This document shows positions 32,926 to 41,080 of a DNA stretch of 41,435 nucleotides, piece by piece. Source of the DNA: Oscillospiraceae bacterium (GTDB lineage Bacteria > Bacillota > Clostridia > Oscillospirales > Acutalibacteraceae); contig SVOR01000017.1 of the NCBI GenBank assembly GCA_015066295.1, forward strand, positions 1-41,435. The letters are read 5' to 3'. Position 1 is the first letter of the stretch, and each line of letters opens with the position of its first letter. The translations under genes were made by a program, and so were the position numbers. The notes under the pieces are model-generated. The model had not been told where the DNA came from and did not search any database. It was given only the letters and a program-made list of their open reading frames with translations.

Positions 32926-34197
32926 GTGTTGGCTAATGCAAGGCGATTGGCAGTTAACGCCCTTTTAAAAATTGATGCCGATAACGCATATTCCAACATA
33001 ACACTCAATAACGTCCTAAAAAACAGCGATGCCACCGATGCCGATAAGGCACTCGCTACCGCACTTTTCTATGGTGTGTTGGACCGCCGCATTACGCTCG
33101 ATTACGTTTTAAACAGCCTTATGAAAACACCCTTTAAAAAGGTGAATTACTTTACCGCAGAGGTTTTAAGGGTAGGGCTTTATCAAATTATGTATATGGA
33201 CCGCATACCAAACAGCGCCGCTGTAGATGAAGCGGTAAAGATGGTTAAAAGGTCTAAGGAAAGCAGAAATTCGGGCTTTGTAAATGCGGTGCTCAGAAAT
33301 GCAATCCGCAGTGAAAAATTATTGCCCGAGGGCGATACCGTTAAGGATTTAAGCGTAATTTATTCTTGTCCCGAGTGGATAGTTAACGATTTTATTAAGG
33401 ATTACGGCAAAGAAAACACCATTTCGTTACTTAAAGAAACCTTAAAGCCTGCCCCTTTAAATATTAGGGTCAACACAACTAAAATATCTACCGATGATTT
33501 ATGCGAAAGGTTAAATAAAGCAGGAGTTCAAAACACAAAATGCGATTTTGACGGTGCAATAACGCTCGCGGGTGTCGGTATTGATAAAATGCCGCTTTAT
33601 AAAGAGGGTTATTTTTACGTGCAAGATTTAAGCTCGCAAAAGGCGGCTTCAATTTTAGCGCCAACCCCGAACGAGCGTGTGCTTGATATGTGTGCAGCGC
33701 CCGGAGGCAAAACCTTTACAATGGCGTGCCTTATGGAAAATAAGGGAGAAATTGTTGCTTCAGATATACATCCCCATAGGGTAGGACTTATAGGTGAGGG
33801 CGCCAAAAGGCTTGGCCTTGGCATAATTAAACCTGTTAGCGCTGATGCAACAAAATTTGATAACACCTTAGGTGTGTTTGATGCGGTGCTATGTGACGTG
33901 CCTTGCTCGGGTCTTGGTATTATAAGACGCAAGCCCGACATAAAATATAAAAAGGTCGACGATTTTTCAGAGCTTGAGGGTATACAGTACGATATTCTGC
34001 AAAATGCCGCCAACTACGTAAAGAAGGGTGGCAGACTTCTATATTCAACCTGTACGCTTCGCAAGGCCGAAAACGAAGAAGTAGTAAATAAATTTTTAAA
34101 CAAAAACAAAGAGTTCATTTTAGAATATATACACACGTTTTTACCTCATATTGATGGTACCGACGGATTTTTCACAGCGCTAATTAAAAAGAGGTGA
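32926..34197 (+). CDS. rsmB: 16S rRNA (cytosine-967 C5) methyltransferase
   Basis: 423 residues. The N-terminal NusB-like RNA-binding domain (about 1-140) is followed by a Rossmann methyltransferase: SAM motif MCAAPGGKTF, catalytic Cys regions DVPCSGLGIIRRKPD and YSTCTL. It starts at GTG 32926 with GGAG six bases upstream (TTG 32929 possible). In many Clostridia a zinc metallopeptidase gene precedes rsmB; it is not present here. Confidence 0.93.
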   Translation: MLANARRLAVNALLKIDADNAYSNITLNNVLKNSDATDADKALATALFYGVLDRRITLDYVLNSLMKTPFKKVNYFTAEVLRVGLYQIMYMDRIPNSAAVDEAVKMVKRSKESRNSGFVNAVLRNAIRSEKLLPEGDTVKDLSVIYSCPEWIVNDFIKDYGKENTISLLKETLKPAPLNIRVNTTKISTDDLCERLNKAGVQNTKCDFDGAITLAGVGIDKMPLYKEGYFYVQDLSSQKAASILAPTPNERVLDMCAAPGGKTFTMACLMENKGEIVASDIHPHRVGLIGEGAKRLGLGIIKPVSADATKFDNTLGVFDAVLCDVPCSGLGIIRRKPDIKYKKVDDFSELEGIQYDILQNAANYVKKGGRLLYSTCTLRKAENEEVVNKFLNKNKEFILEYIHTFLPHIDGTDGFFTALIKKR

Positions 34198-34201
34198 TAC
34201 C

Positions 34202-35239
34202 TTGTCAAAAATAGATATTAAATCTATGCAAATACCCGAAATTAAAGAACTTTTAAAGCAATTCGGTGAGCCCTCTTACCGAGCAGAGCAGATTTTTAAG
34301 TGGTTAAGCTCGGGTGTGGAAAGCTTTGACGAGATGACAAACCTTTCTAAGAGCCTTCGACAAAAGCTCGACGAAAATTGTTATATAGCCTCTGTTAAAA
34401 TAGAAAAACGTCTTTGCTCGGCGATTGACGGCACTGTAAAATACTTATATAGACTTCACGACGGCGAATTTATCGAGTCGGTTTTTATGAAATATAAGCA
34501 CGGATATACCGTATGTATATCGACGCAGGTCGGCTGCCGAATGGGGTGCAGCTTTTGTGCTTCGGGTCTTGACGGATTGTTTAGAAATCTTACGGCATCC
34601 GAAATGCTGTCCCAAGTTATGATGGCGGGCAAGGATAACGGTGTGCGCATATCCAACGTTGTTATGATGGGTATGGGCGAGCCGCTTGATAATTTCGATA
34701 ATTCGGTTAAGTTTTTAAAGCTTGTGTCGGATGAAAACGGACTTAATATAGGTCTTAGACATATTTCACTTTCAACCTCAGGTGTTGTAAGTGGTATATA
34801 TAAATTGGCAGAATATAATATGCCGATAACCCTTTCTATTTCACTACATGCACCAAATGACGAAATTCGCTCCGCAATGATGAAGGTCAACAAAAAGTGG
34901 AATATTGAGGAGCTTTTAAAGGCGTGCCGCGATTACCAAAAGGTAACAGGACGCAGAATTTCTTTTGAGTACGCTATGATAAACGGGGTAAACGACTCTA
35001 TAAAGCATGCCGATGAATTAGCGGCACGAATTAAGGGCATTATGAGTCACGTTAATTTAATACCTGTTAATCCCGTTAAAGAAAACGATTATCAAAAGGC
35101 AAACGATAAGGCAATCAAAGCCTTTATAGATAGGCTTGAGGGCAGGGGCGTCGTCGCAACGGTAAGACGCACGCTCGGTGCAGATATAAATGCTTCATGC
35201 GGTCAGCTTCGCAGAGGCACAGTAAAGGAGGCAATGTAA
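34202..35239 (+). CDS. rlmN: Dual-specificity 23S rRNA / tRNA adenine-C2 methyltransferase
   Basis: 345 residues. Radical-SAM enzyme for m2A2503 in 23S rRNA and m2A37 in tRNAs. The cluster motif is CRMGCSFCASG (about 117-127), GMGEPLDN follows, and the C-terminal catalytic Cys sits in NASCGQLRRG. TTG 34202 start with AGAGGTG five bases upstream. Its stop overlaps the prpC start by one base. Confidence 0.95.
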   Translation: MSKIDIKSMQIPEIKELLKQFGEPSYRAEQIFKWLSSGVESFDEMTNLSKSLRQKLDENCYIASVKIEKRLCSAIDGTVKYLYRLHDGEFIESVFMKYKHGYTVCISTQVGCRMGCSFCASGLDGLFRNLTASEMLSQVMMAGKDNGVRISNVVMMGMGEPLDNFDNSVKFLKLVSDENGLNIGLRHISLSTSGVVSGIYKLAEYNMPITLSISLHAPNDEIRSAMMKVNKKWNIEELLKACRDYQKVTGRRISFEYAMINGVNDSIKHADELAARIKGIMSHVNLIPVNPVKENDYQKANDKAIKAFIDRLEGRGVVATVRRTLGADINASCGQLRRGTVKEAM

Positions 35240-35964
35240 TGCAGATTTACGGAAAAAGCGATATAGGTATGATGCGTTCTTGCAATCAGGATGCCTTTGA
35301 CACCGTGGTATTGTCGGATGATGCGGTTTTAAGCATTGTTTGTGATGGTATGGGCGGTGCAAATGCAGGCAATATTGCAAGTAAGGTCGCAACCGATACA
35401 ATCAAAAATTACATTTTAAGGTCCTATTCACCCAAAATGTCATCATCGGCTATTGAAAATCTATTAAGGGGTGCTGTTGATACGGCAAACGTTGAGGTTT
35501 TCGATATGGCGAGCGGTAACGAGGATTATAAGGGTATGGGCACAACCGTTGTTGTGGCACTCGTTGTAGGTGATACTGCTCATATACTTCACGTTGGAGA
35601 CAGCCGTGCCTATCTTGTGGCGGATGAAAAAATTGAGCAGATAACCCGTGACCACTCACTAATACAAGATATGCTCGATAATGGTGAGGTTACTGCGGAG
35701 CAGGCAAAGTTGCACCCAAAGAAAAACATAATAACAAGGGCGGTTGGAATTTTGCCGCAGGTAGATGGCGAATATAATCAAATACAATTTACGTCGGGCG
35801 TTCTGCTGTCGTGCACAGACGGACTTAGCGGAATGCTTAGCGCAGATGAAATTTTGCAAATTGTTTTAAATGACAAAATAGATGAAGTACCCGATAGGTT
35901 AATTGATGCCGCAAATAATTTGCACAGCAATGACAACGTTACCGTTACGGTGGTAGCGAGGTAA
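35239..35964 (+). CDS. prpC: PP2C-family serine/threonine phosphatase
   Basis: 241 residues. Mg/Mn-dependent phosphatase that reverses PrkC. ATG 35239 (MQIYGKSDIG) follows AAGGAGG, seven bases upstream; an in-frame start at 35197 is inside rlmN and lacks a site. Metal and catalytic motifs: VCDGMGGANAG, LHVGDSRAYL, TRDHSL, CTDGLSGML, NDNVTV. Adjacent to prkC, the usual antagonist pair. Confidence 0.95.
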   Translation: MQIYGKSDIGMMRSCNQDAFDTVVLSDDAVLSIVCDGMGGANAGNIASKVATDTIKNYILRSYSPKMSSSAIENLLRGAVDTANVEVFDMASGNEDYKGMGTTVVVALVVGDTAHILHVGDSRAYLVADEKIEQITRDHSLIQDMLDNGEVTAEQAKLHPKKNIITRAVGILPQVDGEYNQIQFTSGVLLSCTDGLSGMLSADEILQIVLNDKIDEVPDRLIDAANNLHSNDNVTVTVVAR

Positions 35965-35997
35965 TTATCGGTAAAAAAAGAAACGGAAAGGTGCTTT

Positions 35998-37932
35998 ATG
36001 GATAAATATTTAGGAAAAAGACTTGACGGCAGATATGAAATTCGTGAAATACTCGGCGTTGGCGGTATGGCGGTTGTTTACAAGGCGTACGATAACGTTG
36101 AGGACCGCATTGTTGCCATAAAAATTCTTCGTGAGGAGTTCGCTAAAAACGAGGAGTTTTTACGCAGATTTAAAAACGAATCACGCGCGATTTCACTGCT
36201 TTCTCACCCCAACATTGTTAAGATATTTGATGTAAGCTTCGGCGATTTAATTCAGTATATCGTTATGGAGCATATTGAGGGTATTACACTAAAGGAATAT
36301 ATCGAGCGTGAGGGAAGTCTCAGTTGGAAGCAGGCGGTACATTTCACCGTTCAGATTTTGCGCGGACTTCAACATGCGCACGATAGGGGAATTGTTCACC
36401 GTGACGTAAAACCGCAGAATATAATGGTATTAGCCGACGGCACAATTAAGGTGACCGATTTTGGTATTGCCCGTTTCTCTCGTAGTGAGCAGCGCACGAT
36501 TACCGATAAGGCTATCGGCTCGGTTCATTATATCAGTCCCGAGCAGGCACGTGGTGATATTACCGACGAAAAGGCTGATATTTACTCGGTCGGCGTAATG
36601 CTTTACGAAATGCTTACGGGTCAATTGCCCTTCCAGGCAGATAATGCGGTATCGGTTGCCATTATGCAGCTTCAACGCGAACCAACTATGCCTACCGAGC
36701 TTAACGGCTCAATTCCGCTTGGTGTTGAGCAGATAACTATGCACGCAATGCAGAAGGATACAGCGCACAGATATAAATCATCATCAGAGATGCTGTGTGA
36801 CCTTGAAGCCTTTAAAAAGGACCCCGCAATAACCTTCGATTACACCTATTTTGTTGACGATTCACCAACAAGATTTATAGAGCCTGAGAAAACCGAAGAG
36901 CCGGTTCAGGTTGAGGTAAAATCTAAATTCTTACCTATTCTTGCAGGTGTAGCGGCAACCTTTTTCGTGGCAATCGTTGCGGTACTGATATTTGTTGCAC
37001 GCGGCTTTTTAAGTCATACGGGTGATGAATTTGCTTGTCCTAATTTTATAGGTCAAAACTATGAAACCGTTTCTAAGGATAAAGAGGTTAACGAAAAATT
37101 CAAGGATATTATATTCAAATGGAACTATAATTCTAAATACGATTATGGCCACATTTACGAACAGTCTAAGGCGCCCAAAAAGAAGCTTAAAGAGGGTAGC
37201 GAAACCATCGTGCTTTACGTTAGTATGGGTGAAGAGCTAAAGACTGTGCCTGATGTTAGAGGCGATACGCAGATAAATGCTAAGAAGATACTCGAAATGC
37301 AGGGCTTTAAGGTCGAAATTAAGGAACAGTCGGATGAGGATATCGCCGCAGGACTCGCAGTTGGTACTTCACCCGCCGCCAATAAGGGCGCACCCGAGGG
37401 CTCTAAGGTAACACTTTTTGTTAGTACGGGTCCCGCTAAGGTGTTTGTAAATTTGCCAAACCTTGTAGGCCTTAAACTCGAGGATGCAAAAAAGCTCATT
37501 ACAAAAAGCGGTTTAGTTGTTGGTGAAATTACTTATGTTGATAATTACACCGACCAAACTGTTCCAAAGGGTACGGTAATGTCGCAAGACCCCAAACACG
37601 AAAAGGATAAGCAGGTCGGCAAGTCATCAAAGGTTAATTTAACCGTTTCTTCGGGCGAGCGCGCCTATAAAAACGACGTTACGGTTAATCTGCCGAAGGA
37701 TGTAACACAGGTATCTCTCTGGATAGACGGACAGGTGTATAAAGAGTCGGAGAAGCTAACCGATAGTCCGCAAAAATTCACCTTTAAGGGCGTTGCTTCT
37801 AAAAAGAAGGAAATTACCGCAATAGTAAAGGTTAAAACCTCAAAGGGTCTCGATTATGCAGAATATCAGCATATAAAGATAGACCTTACAACCGGTAAGG
37901 TAACGGTAACAAAAACATTAACTATCAGTTAA
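35998..37932 (+). CDS. prkC: PASTA serine/threonine protein kinase
   Basis: 644 residues. The cytoplasmic Hanks kinase (about 1-275) has GVGGMAVVYKAYD, AIKIL, HRDVKPQNIM, DFGIARF and SPEQARGD. A juxtamembrane region precedes a single transmembrane helix near 315-340. Three extracellular PASTA units follow (from CPNFIGQNYETV, VPDVRGDTQINA, LPNLVGLKLEDA), then a C-terminal beta-rich domain of about 90 residues. PASTA domains bind muropeptides; in spore formers PrkC-type kinases respond to cell-wall fragments and germination signals. Paired with prpC. Confidence 0.95.
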   Translation: MDKYLGKRLDGRYEIREILGVGGMAVVYKAYDNVEDRIVAIKILREEFAKNEEFLRRFKNESRAISLLSHPNIVKIFDVSFGDLIQYIVMEHIEGITLKEYIEREGSLSWKQAVHFTVQILRGLQHAHDRGIVHRDVKPQNIMVLADGTIKVTDFGIARFSRSEQRTITDKAIGSVHYISPEQARGDITDEKADIYSVGVMLYEMLTGQLPFQADNAVSVAIMQLQREPTMPTELNGSIPLGVEQITMHAMQKDTAHRYKSSSEMLCDLEAFKKDPAITFDYTYFVDDSPTRFIEPEKTEEPVQVEVKSKFLPILAGVAATFFVAIVAVLIFVARGFLSHTGDEFACPNFIGQNYETVSKDKEVNEKFKDIIFKWNYNSKYDYGHIYEQSKAPKKKLKEGSETIVLYVSMGEELKTVPDVRGDTQINAKKILEMQGFKVEIKEQSDEDIAAGLAVGTSPAANKGAPEGSKVTLFVSTGPAKVFVNLPNLVGLKLEDAKKLITKSGLVVGEITYVDNYTDQTVPKGTVMSQDPKHEKDKQVGKSSKVNLTVSSGERAYKNDVTVNLPKDVTQVSLWIDGQVYKESEKLTDSPQKFTFKGVASKKKEITAIVKVKTSKGLDYAEYQHIKIDLTTGKVTVTKTLTIS

Positions 37933-37943
37933 AGGAAAACGGT

Positions 37944-38828
37944 ATGCAGGGTGTTGTTATAAAAGCAATTTCGGGCTTTTATTATGTAAAAACCGACGAC
38001 AACAGAATAATTGAATGTAAAGCAAAGGGTGCCTTCAGAAATGAGGGCATTTCCCCTTTGGTTGGCGATAGGGTAGAGTTCGATTTTAAGGACGATGACG
38101 CTCATGGCATTTTAAAGAGTGTAATTGGCAGAAAAAATGCGCTCTACCGTCCACCCGTTGCCAACGTAGATAAAGTGTTTATCGTCTCGGCGTATAATAA
38201 GCCGAACCCTAACACGCTGATTATCGACACCGTTATTGCTATTTGCGAGCATAAGGGCATAGAGCCCGTCATTGTTTTTAATAAAAGCGATTTGGGCGAT
38301 TTTGACGAGCTTGCGGGTATCTATAAAAATGCCGGCTATACGGTAATTGTCACCTCGGCGGTAAGCGGTAATGGTGTTAAAGAAATCGGCACAGAGCTTG
38401 AAAGCGGCATCTCGGTATTTACGGGCAACTCGGGCGTAGGTAAATCAAGCATTTTAAATTCGCTTATTCCGTCGCTTAAGTTAGAAACGGGTGAGATTAG
38501 CGAAAAACTCGGTCGTGGACGACATACAACGCGTCATGCACAGCTTTTTGAAAGCGGTTTTGGCGGTTATGTCGCCGATACAGCAGGTTTTGCAACGGTT
38601 GAGGTTGATAAAAACGACTATTCCTTCAAAGAAAACTTAGAAAATCTGTTTATCGAGTTTGAGGATTATACACTCAGTTGCAAATTTAACGGTTGCTCGC
38701 ATACGGGCGAGAAGGGCTGTGCCGTTTGTGATGCAGTCGAAAACGGAAAAATCAGCGTTAGCCGATATGAAAGCTATAAATCACTTTATAATGAGCTTAA
38801 AGACCTAAAAAAGTGGCAGATAAAGTAA
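37944..38828 (+). CDS. rsgA: Ribosome biogenesis GTPase A (RsgA/YloQ)
   Basis: 294 residues. Circularly permuted GTPase that checks 30S subunit maturation. N-terminal OB domain (GFYYVKTDDNRIIECKAKG). The GTPase motifs occur in permuted order: FNKSDLGD (G4), GNSGVGKSSILNSL (G1), DTAGFA (G3). A C-terminal zinc knuckle has CKFNGCSHTGEKGCAV. In B. subtilis rpe and thiN follow; here two small genes follow instead. Confidence 0.94.
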   Translation: MQGVVIKAISGFYYVKTDDNRIIECKAKGAFRNEGISPLVGDRVEFDFKDDDAHGILKSVIGRKNALYRPPVANVDKVFIVSAYNKPNPNTLIIDTVIAICEHKGIEPVIVFNKSDLGDFDELAGIYKNAGYTVIVTSAVSGNGVKEIGTELESGISVFTGNSGVGKSSILNSLIPSLKLETGEISEKLGRGRHTTRHAQLFESGFGGYVADTAGFATVEVDKNDYSFKENLENLFIEFEDYTLSCKFNGCSHTGEKGCAVCDAVENGKISVSRYESYKSLYNELKDLKKWQIK

Positions 38829-38885
38829 CACTTTTAAAGAAATTAAATATACTGTATTAACCGAGTTTATTGTTGGAGGTACAGT

Positions 38886-39041
38886 ATGAGAAAAAGATGC
38901 CACAAAAAAGCTAACAAGTATATTCTTTTGGTTGCGTTTGGTTTAGGGCTTCTGCTTGCATCCTTTTGCTCACCGCAGTTTTTGGTGGTTGTGCTGTCCT
39001 TAACGGTAATTATACTCGGTATAATTTGTTACAGACACTAA
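38886..39041 (+). CDS. 51-residue membrane protein between rsgA and spoVM
   Basis: ATG 38886 with GGAGG six bases upstream. MRKRCHKKANKYILLVAFGL has a basic Cys/His head, then two hydrophobic segments (about 13-28 and 32-48) split by CSPQF, ending CYRH. Short proteins of this pattern recur at this locus in Clostridia as far as I recall. It lies 13 bases before spoVM and likely shares its transcript, so a role in sporulation is possible but unproven. Confidence 0.7.
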   Translation: MRKRCHKKANKYILLVAFGLGLLLASFCSPQFLVVVLSLTVIILGIICYRH

Positions 39042-39054
39042 TGGAGGCTATGCT

Positions 39055-39138
39055 ATGAAGGTTGTACTTGTAAAGAGTCCTAAGTTTTTAAGCGGCATTT
39101 TAAGAATGATATTTAAAATAAAAAAAGAAAACGTGTAA
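39055..39138 (+). CDS. spoVM: Stage V sporulation protein M
   Basis: 27 residues with GGAGG seven bases before ATG 39055. Its core KSPKFLSGILRMIF aligns with B. subtilis SpoVM (26 aa) at Lys, the PKFL block, Gly-Ile and Arg, with a basic C-terminus. SpoVM is an amphipathic peptide that binds the convex forespore membrane and anchors SpoIVA and the coat. Gene order (prpC-prkC-rsgA ... spoVM) agrees with B. subtilis. It lies 95 bases before sipL. Confidence 0.85.
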   Translation: MKVVLVKSPKFLSGILRMIFKIKKENV

Positions 39139-39145
39139 TTACATA

Positions 39146-39176
39146 AAGAGTGGCGTTGCCACTCTTCTTTTTTTGC
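39146..39176 (+). terminator. Terminator after spoVM
   Basis: AAGAGTGGC (39146-39154) pairs with GCCACTCTT (39158-39166), loop GTT, followed by CTTTTTTTTG. Confidence 0.93.
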
Positions 39177-39233
39177 ATAAAAAGAGGGGGTGATGAATAT
39201 AAATTAAACAAAAAGCAATAAGGAGTAAGAATT

Positions 39234-40769
39234 ATGGATTTAAAGATTTTAAGGCAAGACGTATGCCAAAACAAGACGGTTTTTAACCGTTCGGCAGAGC
39301 AAAGTATTGATATAGATTTTATTTTGCCCGATTACTACCCACCCGTAAACAAGGTTCTAAAATGTAAAACTATGCCGAGAATTACAGCTTGTGCTATCAA
39401 CGGACAGACCTTAACGGGTGAGGGTACGCTTAATATTTTGCTTATGTATGTGTCAAATGAAAACGAGGTCTGCTCCTACGAGCATATTTTTAATTTCACC
39501 AAATCCTTTGAGCTTGACGGTAATTATAACGACTGCATACCTCGTTGCCACGCGAAAGAGGAATATATGAATTGCCGACTTATAAACGAACGCAAGGTAG
39601 AATTACACGGCGCGCTCGGCATAACGGCAAAGGCTAACAAAAAACAGGTAGAAAAGGTTGTTTGTGATATCGACGGCGGCAACGTTGTTGTCAATAGAGG
39701 AGTTGCGCCGGCAACAAACCTTATAGGTATGGCAGAAAAATATTTGAATATAGAAGAAGATTTGGAACTCGGCAGTGGTCAGCCGTCTGTTCGGTATTTG
39801 CTTCGATATGATGCTCGCGCTTTTAACGTTGAATGTAAAATTATCAGCGGTAAAATTGTTGCTAAGGGTGAAATGGCGGTAATGGTGCTTTATTGCGGTG
39901 AGGATAGCGCAACCCCGCAAACCCTTAAAGCCTCAATCCCATTTAGTCAGATTATTGACGTTGAGGGTGTGAGTGACGAATGTGAGTGCGAATGCTATGT
40001 CGATATAGTGGGACTCGAAATTAAGCCCAGAACGTCGGTGACAGGGGAAACCAGAAATATTACCGTATGTGCGAAACTGCGTTTTAGTGCTAATGCAACC
40101 TGTAATAACGACGTACCCGTTATATATGATGCCTTTTCAACTAAATACGAATCTGATATAACACTTAATGATATGGTGTTTGAAAAGATAATTAAATCGG
40201 TGAATGATAAATTTGTAAGCAAGAGCAATATTGACTTAAGTGTCAGCGGTATAAATTCGGTAATTGATTTGTGGTGCGAGCCGAATATAGATACCTGCGG
40301 TGTGTCGGATGAGGAAATCAAGGCAAATGGCGAAATGCGTGTTTGTATGATAATTACAGATAAGGATAATAACCCCTTATACCTCGAAAAAAGCTTCCAA
40401 TTCGATTATGGTTATCCATATAAAAATGCGCCCGAGGGTTCAATTTGCAGAGCTACAGCGGCGGTATGTAAAACGAGTTACACAATACTTAACGATAATT
40501 GCTTAGAGGTAACCGCCGAGGTTGCACTCAGTGTTACGGTGATAAATAAAATCAAGCTGTCCCTCGTGACCGACGCCAAAATTGACGAGGAGTGCAAAAA
40601 GGAAAACCATCGCGACTGCGCAATGATAATTTATTATGCGGCAGCAGGCGAGAGGGTGTGGGATATAGCAAGAAAATATAACAGTTCTCCCGATGAAATT
40701 GCCGATATTAACTGCGTTGAGGGTGGATGTATCGACCAAAGCAAGCCCCTTCTTATACCAATAAAATAA
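39234..40769 (+). CDS. sipL: SipL-type spore coat protein (DUF3794 repeats + LysM)
   Basis: 511 residues. The N-terminal and middle parts hold SPOCS/DUF3794 domains (FILPDYYPPVNKVLKCK near 24-40 and later repeats with the VxGE/VTGETR pattern). The C-terminus is a LysM domain (IIYYAAAGERVWDIARKYNS ... LLIPIK, about 463-511). This is the architecture of Clostridioides difficile SipL, whose LysM binds SpoIVA during coat assembly. The ribosome binding site AAGGAG precedes ATG 39234. The spacing to spoVM supports a coat-assembly locus. Confidence 0.88.
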   Translation: MDLKILRQDVCQNKTVFNRSAEQSIDIDFILPDYYPPVNKVLKCKTMPRITACAINGQTLTGEGTLNILLMYVSNENEVCSYEHIFNFTKSFELDGNYNDCIPRCHAKEEYMNCRLINERKVELHGALGITAKANKKQVEKVVCDIDGGNVVVNRGVAPATNLIGMAEKYLNIEEDLELGSGQPSVRYLLRYDARAFNVECKIISGKIVAKGEMAVMVLYCGEDSATPQTLKASIPFSQIIDVEGVSDECECECYVDIVGLEIKPRTSVTGETRNITVCAKLRFSANATCNNDVPVIYDAFSTKYESDITLNDMVFEKIIKSVNDKFVSKSNIDLSVSGINSVIDLWCEPNIDTCGVSDEEIKANGEMRVCMIITDKDNNPLYLEKSFQFDYGYPYKNAPEGSICRATAAVCKTSYTILNDNCLEVTAEVALSVTVINKIKLSLVTDAKIDEECKKENHRDCAMIIYYAAAGERVWDIARKYNSSPDEIADINCVEGGCIDQSKPLLIPIK

Positions 40770-40794
40770 AATTTTAAAAAAATTAAATTTTTGA

Positions 40795-40823
40795 TTGACA
40801 ACGCCGATATTTAATGATATAAT
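40795..40823 (+). promoter_or_regulatory. Consensus promoter of tRNA-Leu
   Basis: TTGACA (40795-40800), 17-base spacer, TATAAT (40818-40823): a perfect consensus, 14 bases before the tRNA. Confidence 0.93.
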
Positions 40824-40837
40824 TATCAGCGTTGTAT

Positions 40838-40921
40838 GCGAGTGTGCTGGAACTGGCAGACAGGCACGTTTGAGGGGCGTGTGCTCATGGCGTACGGGTT
40901 CAAGTCCCGTCACTCGCACCA
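40838..40921 (+). tRNA. tRNA-Leu (anticodon GAG)
   Basis: 84 nt class II tRNA with encoded CCA. Acceptor GCGAGTG/CACTCGC, D-arm GCTGGAACTGGCAGAC, anticodon stem CACGT/GCGTG with loop TTGAGGG giving GAG (codons CTC/CTT), T-arm ACGGGTTCAAGTCCCGT. Confidence 0.94.
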
Positions 40922-40928
40922 AAGCATT

Positions 40929-40975
40929 CAAACCCGAACCTTTTACCAATCGGTGAAACGTTCGGGTTTGTTGTT
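40929..40975 (+). terminator. Terminator of tRNA-Leu
   Basis: CAAACCCGAAC (40929-40939) pairs with GTTCGGGTTTG (40960-40970), followed by TTGTTTT. The 20-base loop can form a small inner stem. Confidence 0.85.
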
Positions 40976-41005
40976 TTCCTAAATGATGTTAAATAGCCTT
41001 TGCTT

Positions 41006-41040
41006 GTGGCAGTACTGAGTTCGTCGCTCTGTACTGCCAC
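41006..41040. repeat. Perfect 10-bp inverted repeat after tRNA-Leu
   Basis: GTGGCAGTAC (41006-41015) pairs with GTACTGCCAC (41031-41040), 15-base loop containing GAG/CTC. It lies between the tRNA and the recombinase fragment; there is no strong T-tract, so it may be an element-specific structure rather than a terminator. Confidence 0.6.
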
Positions 41041-41080
41041 TTCTTCGTTTCAATGATTTTTTACAATAAGGAGATTTGAA

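Noticed and set aside
39193-39207. ATG after GAGGGGGTG upstream of sipL, giving a four-codon frame
   Set aside because: The site looks like a ribosome binding site, but a four-residue leader has no support; it could belong to an unrecognised regulatory leader.
39140-39233. Sporulation sigma-factor promoter before sipL
   Set aside because: GCATA (39175-39179) and AATATAA (39196-39202) resemble sporulation boxes loosely, but spacing and sequence do not fit a sigma-E or sigma-F/G consensus well enough to call.
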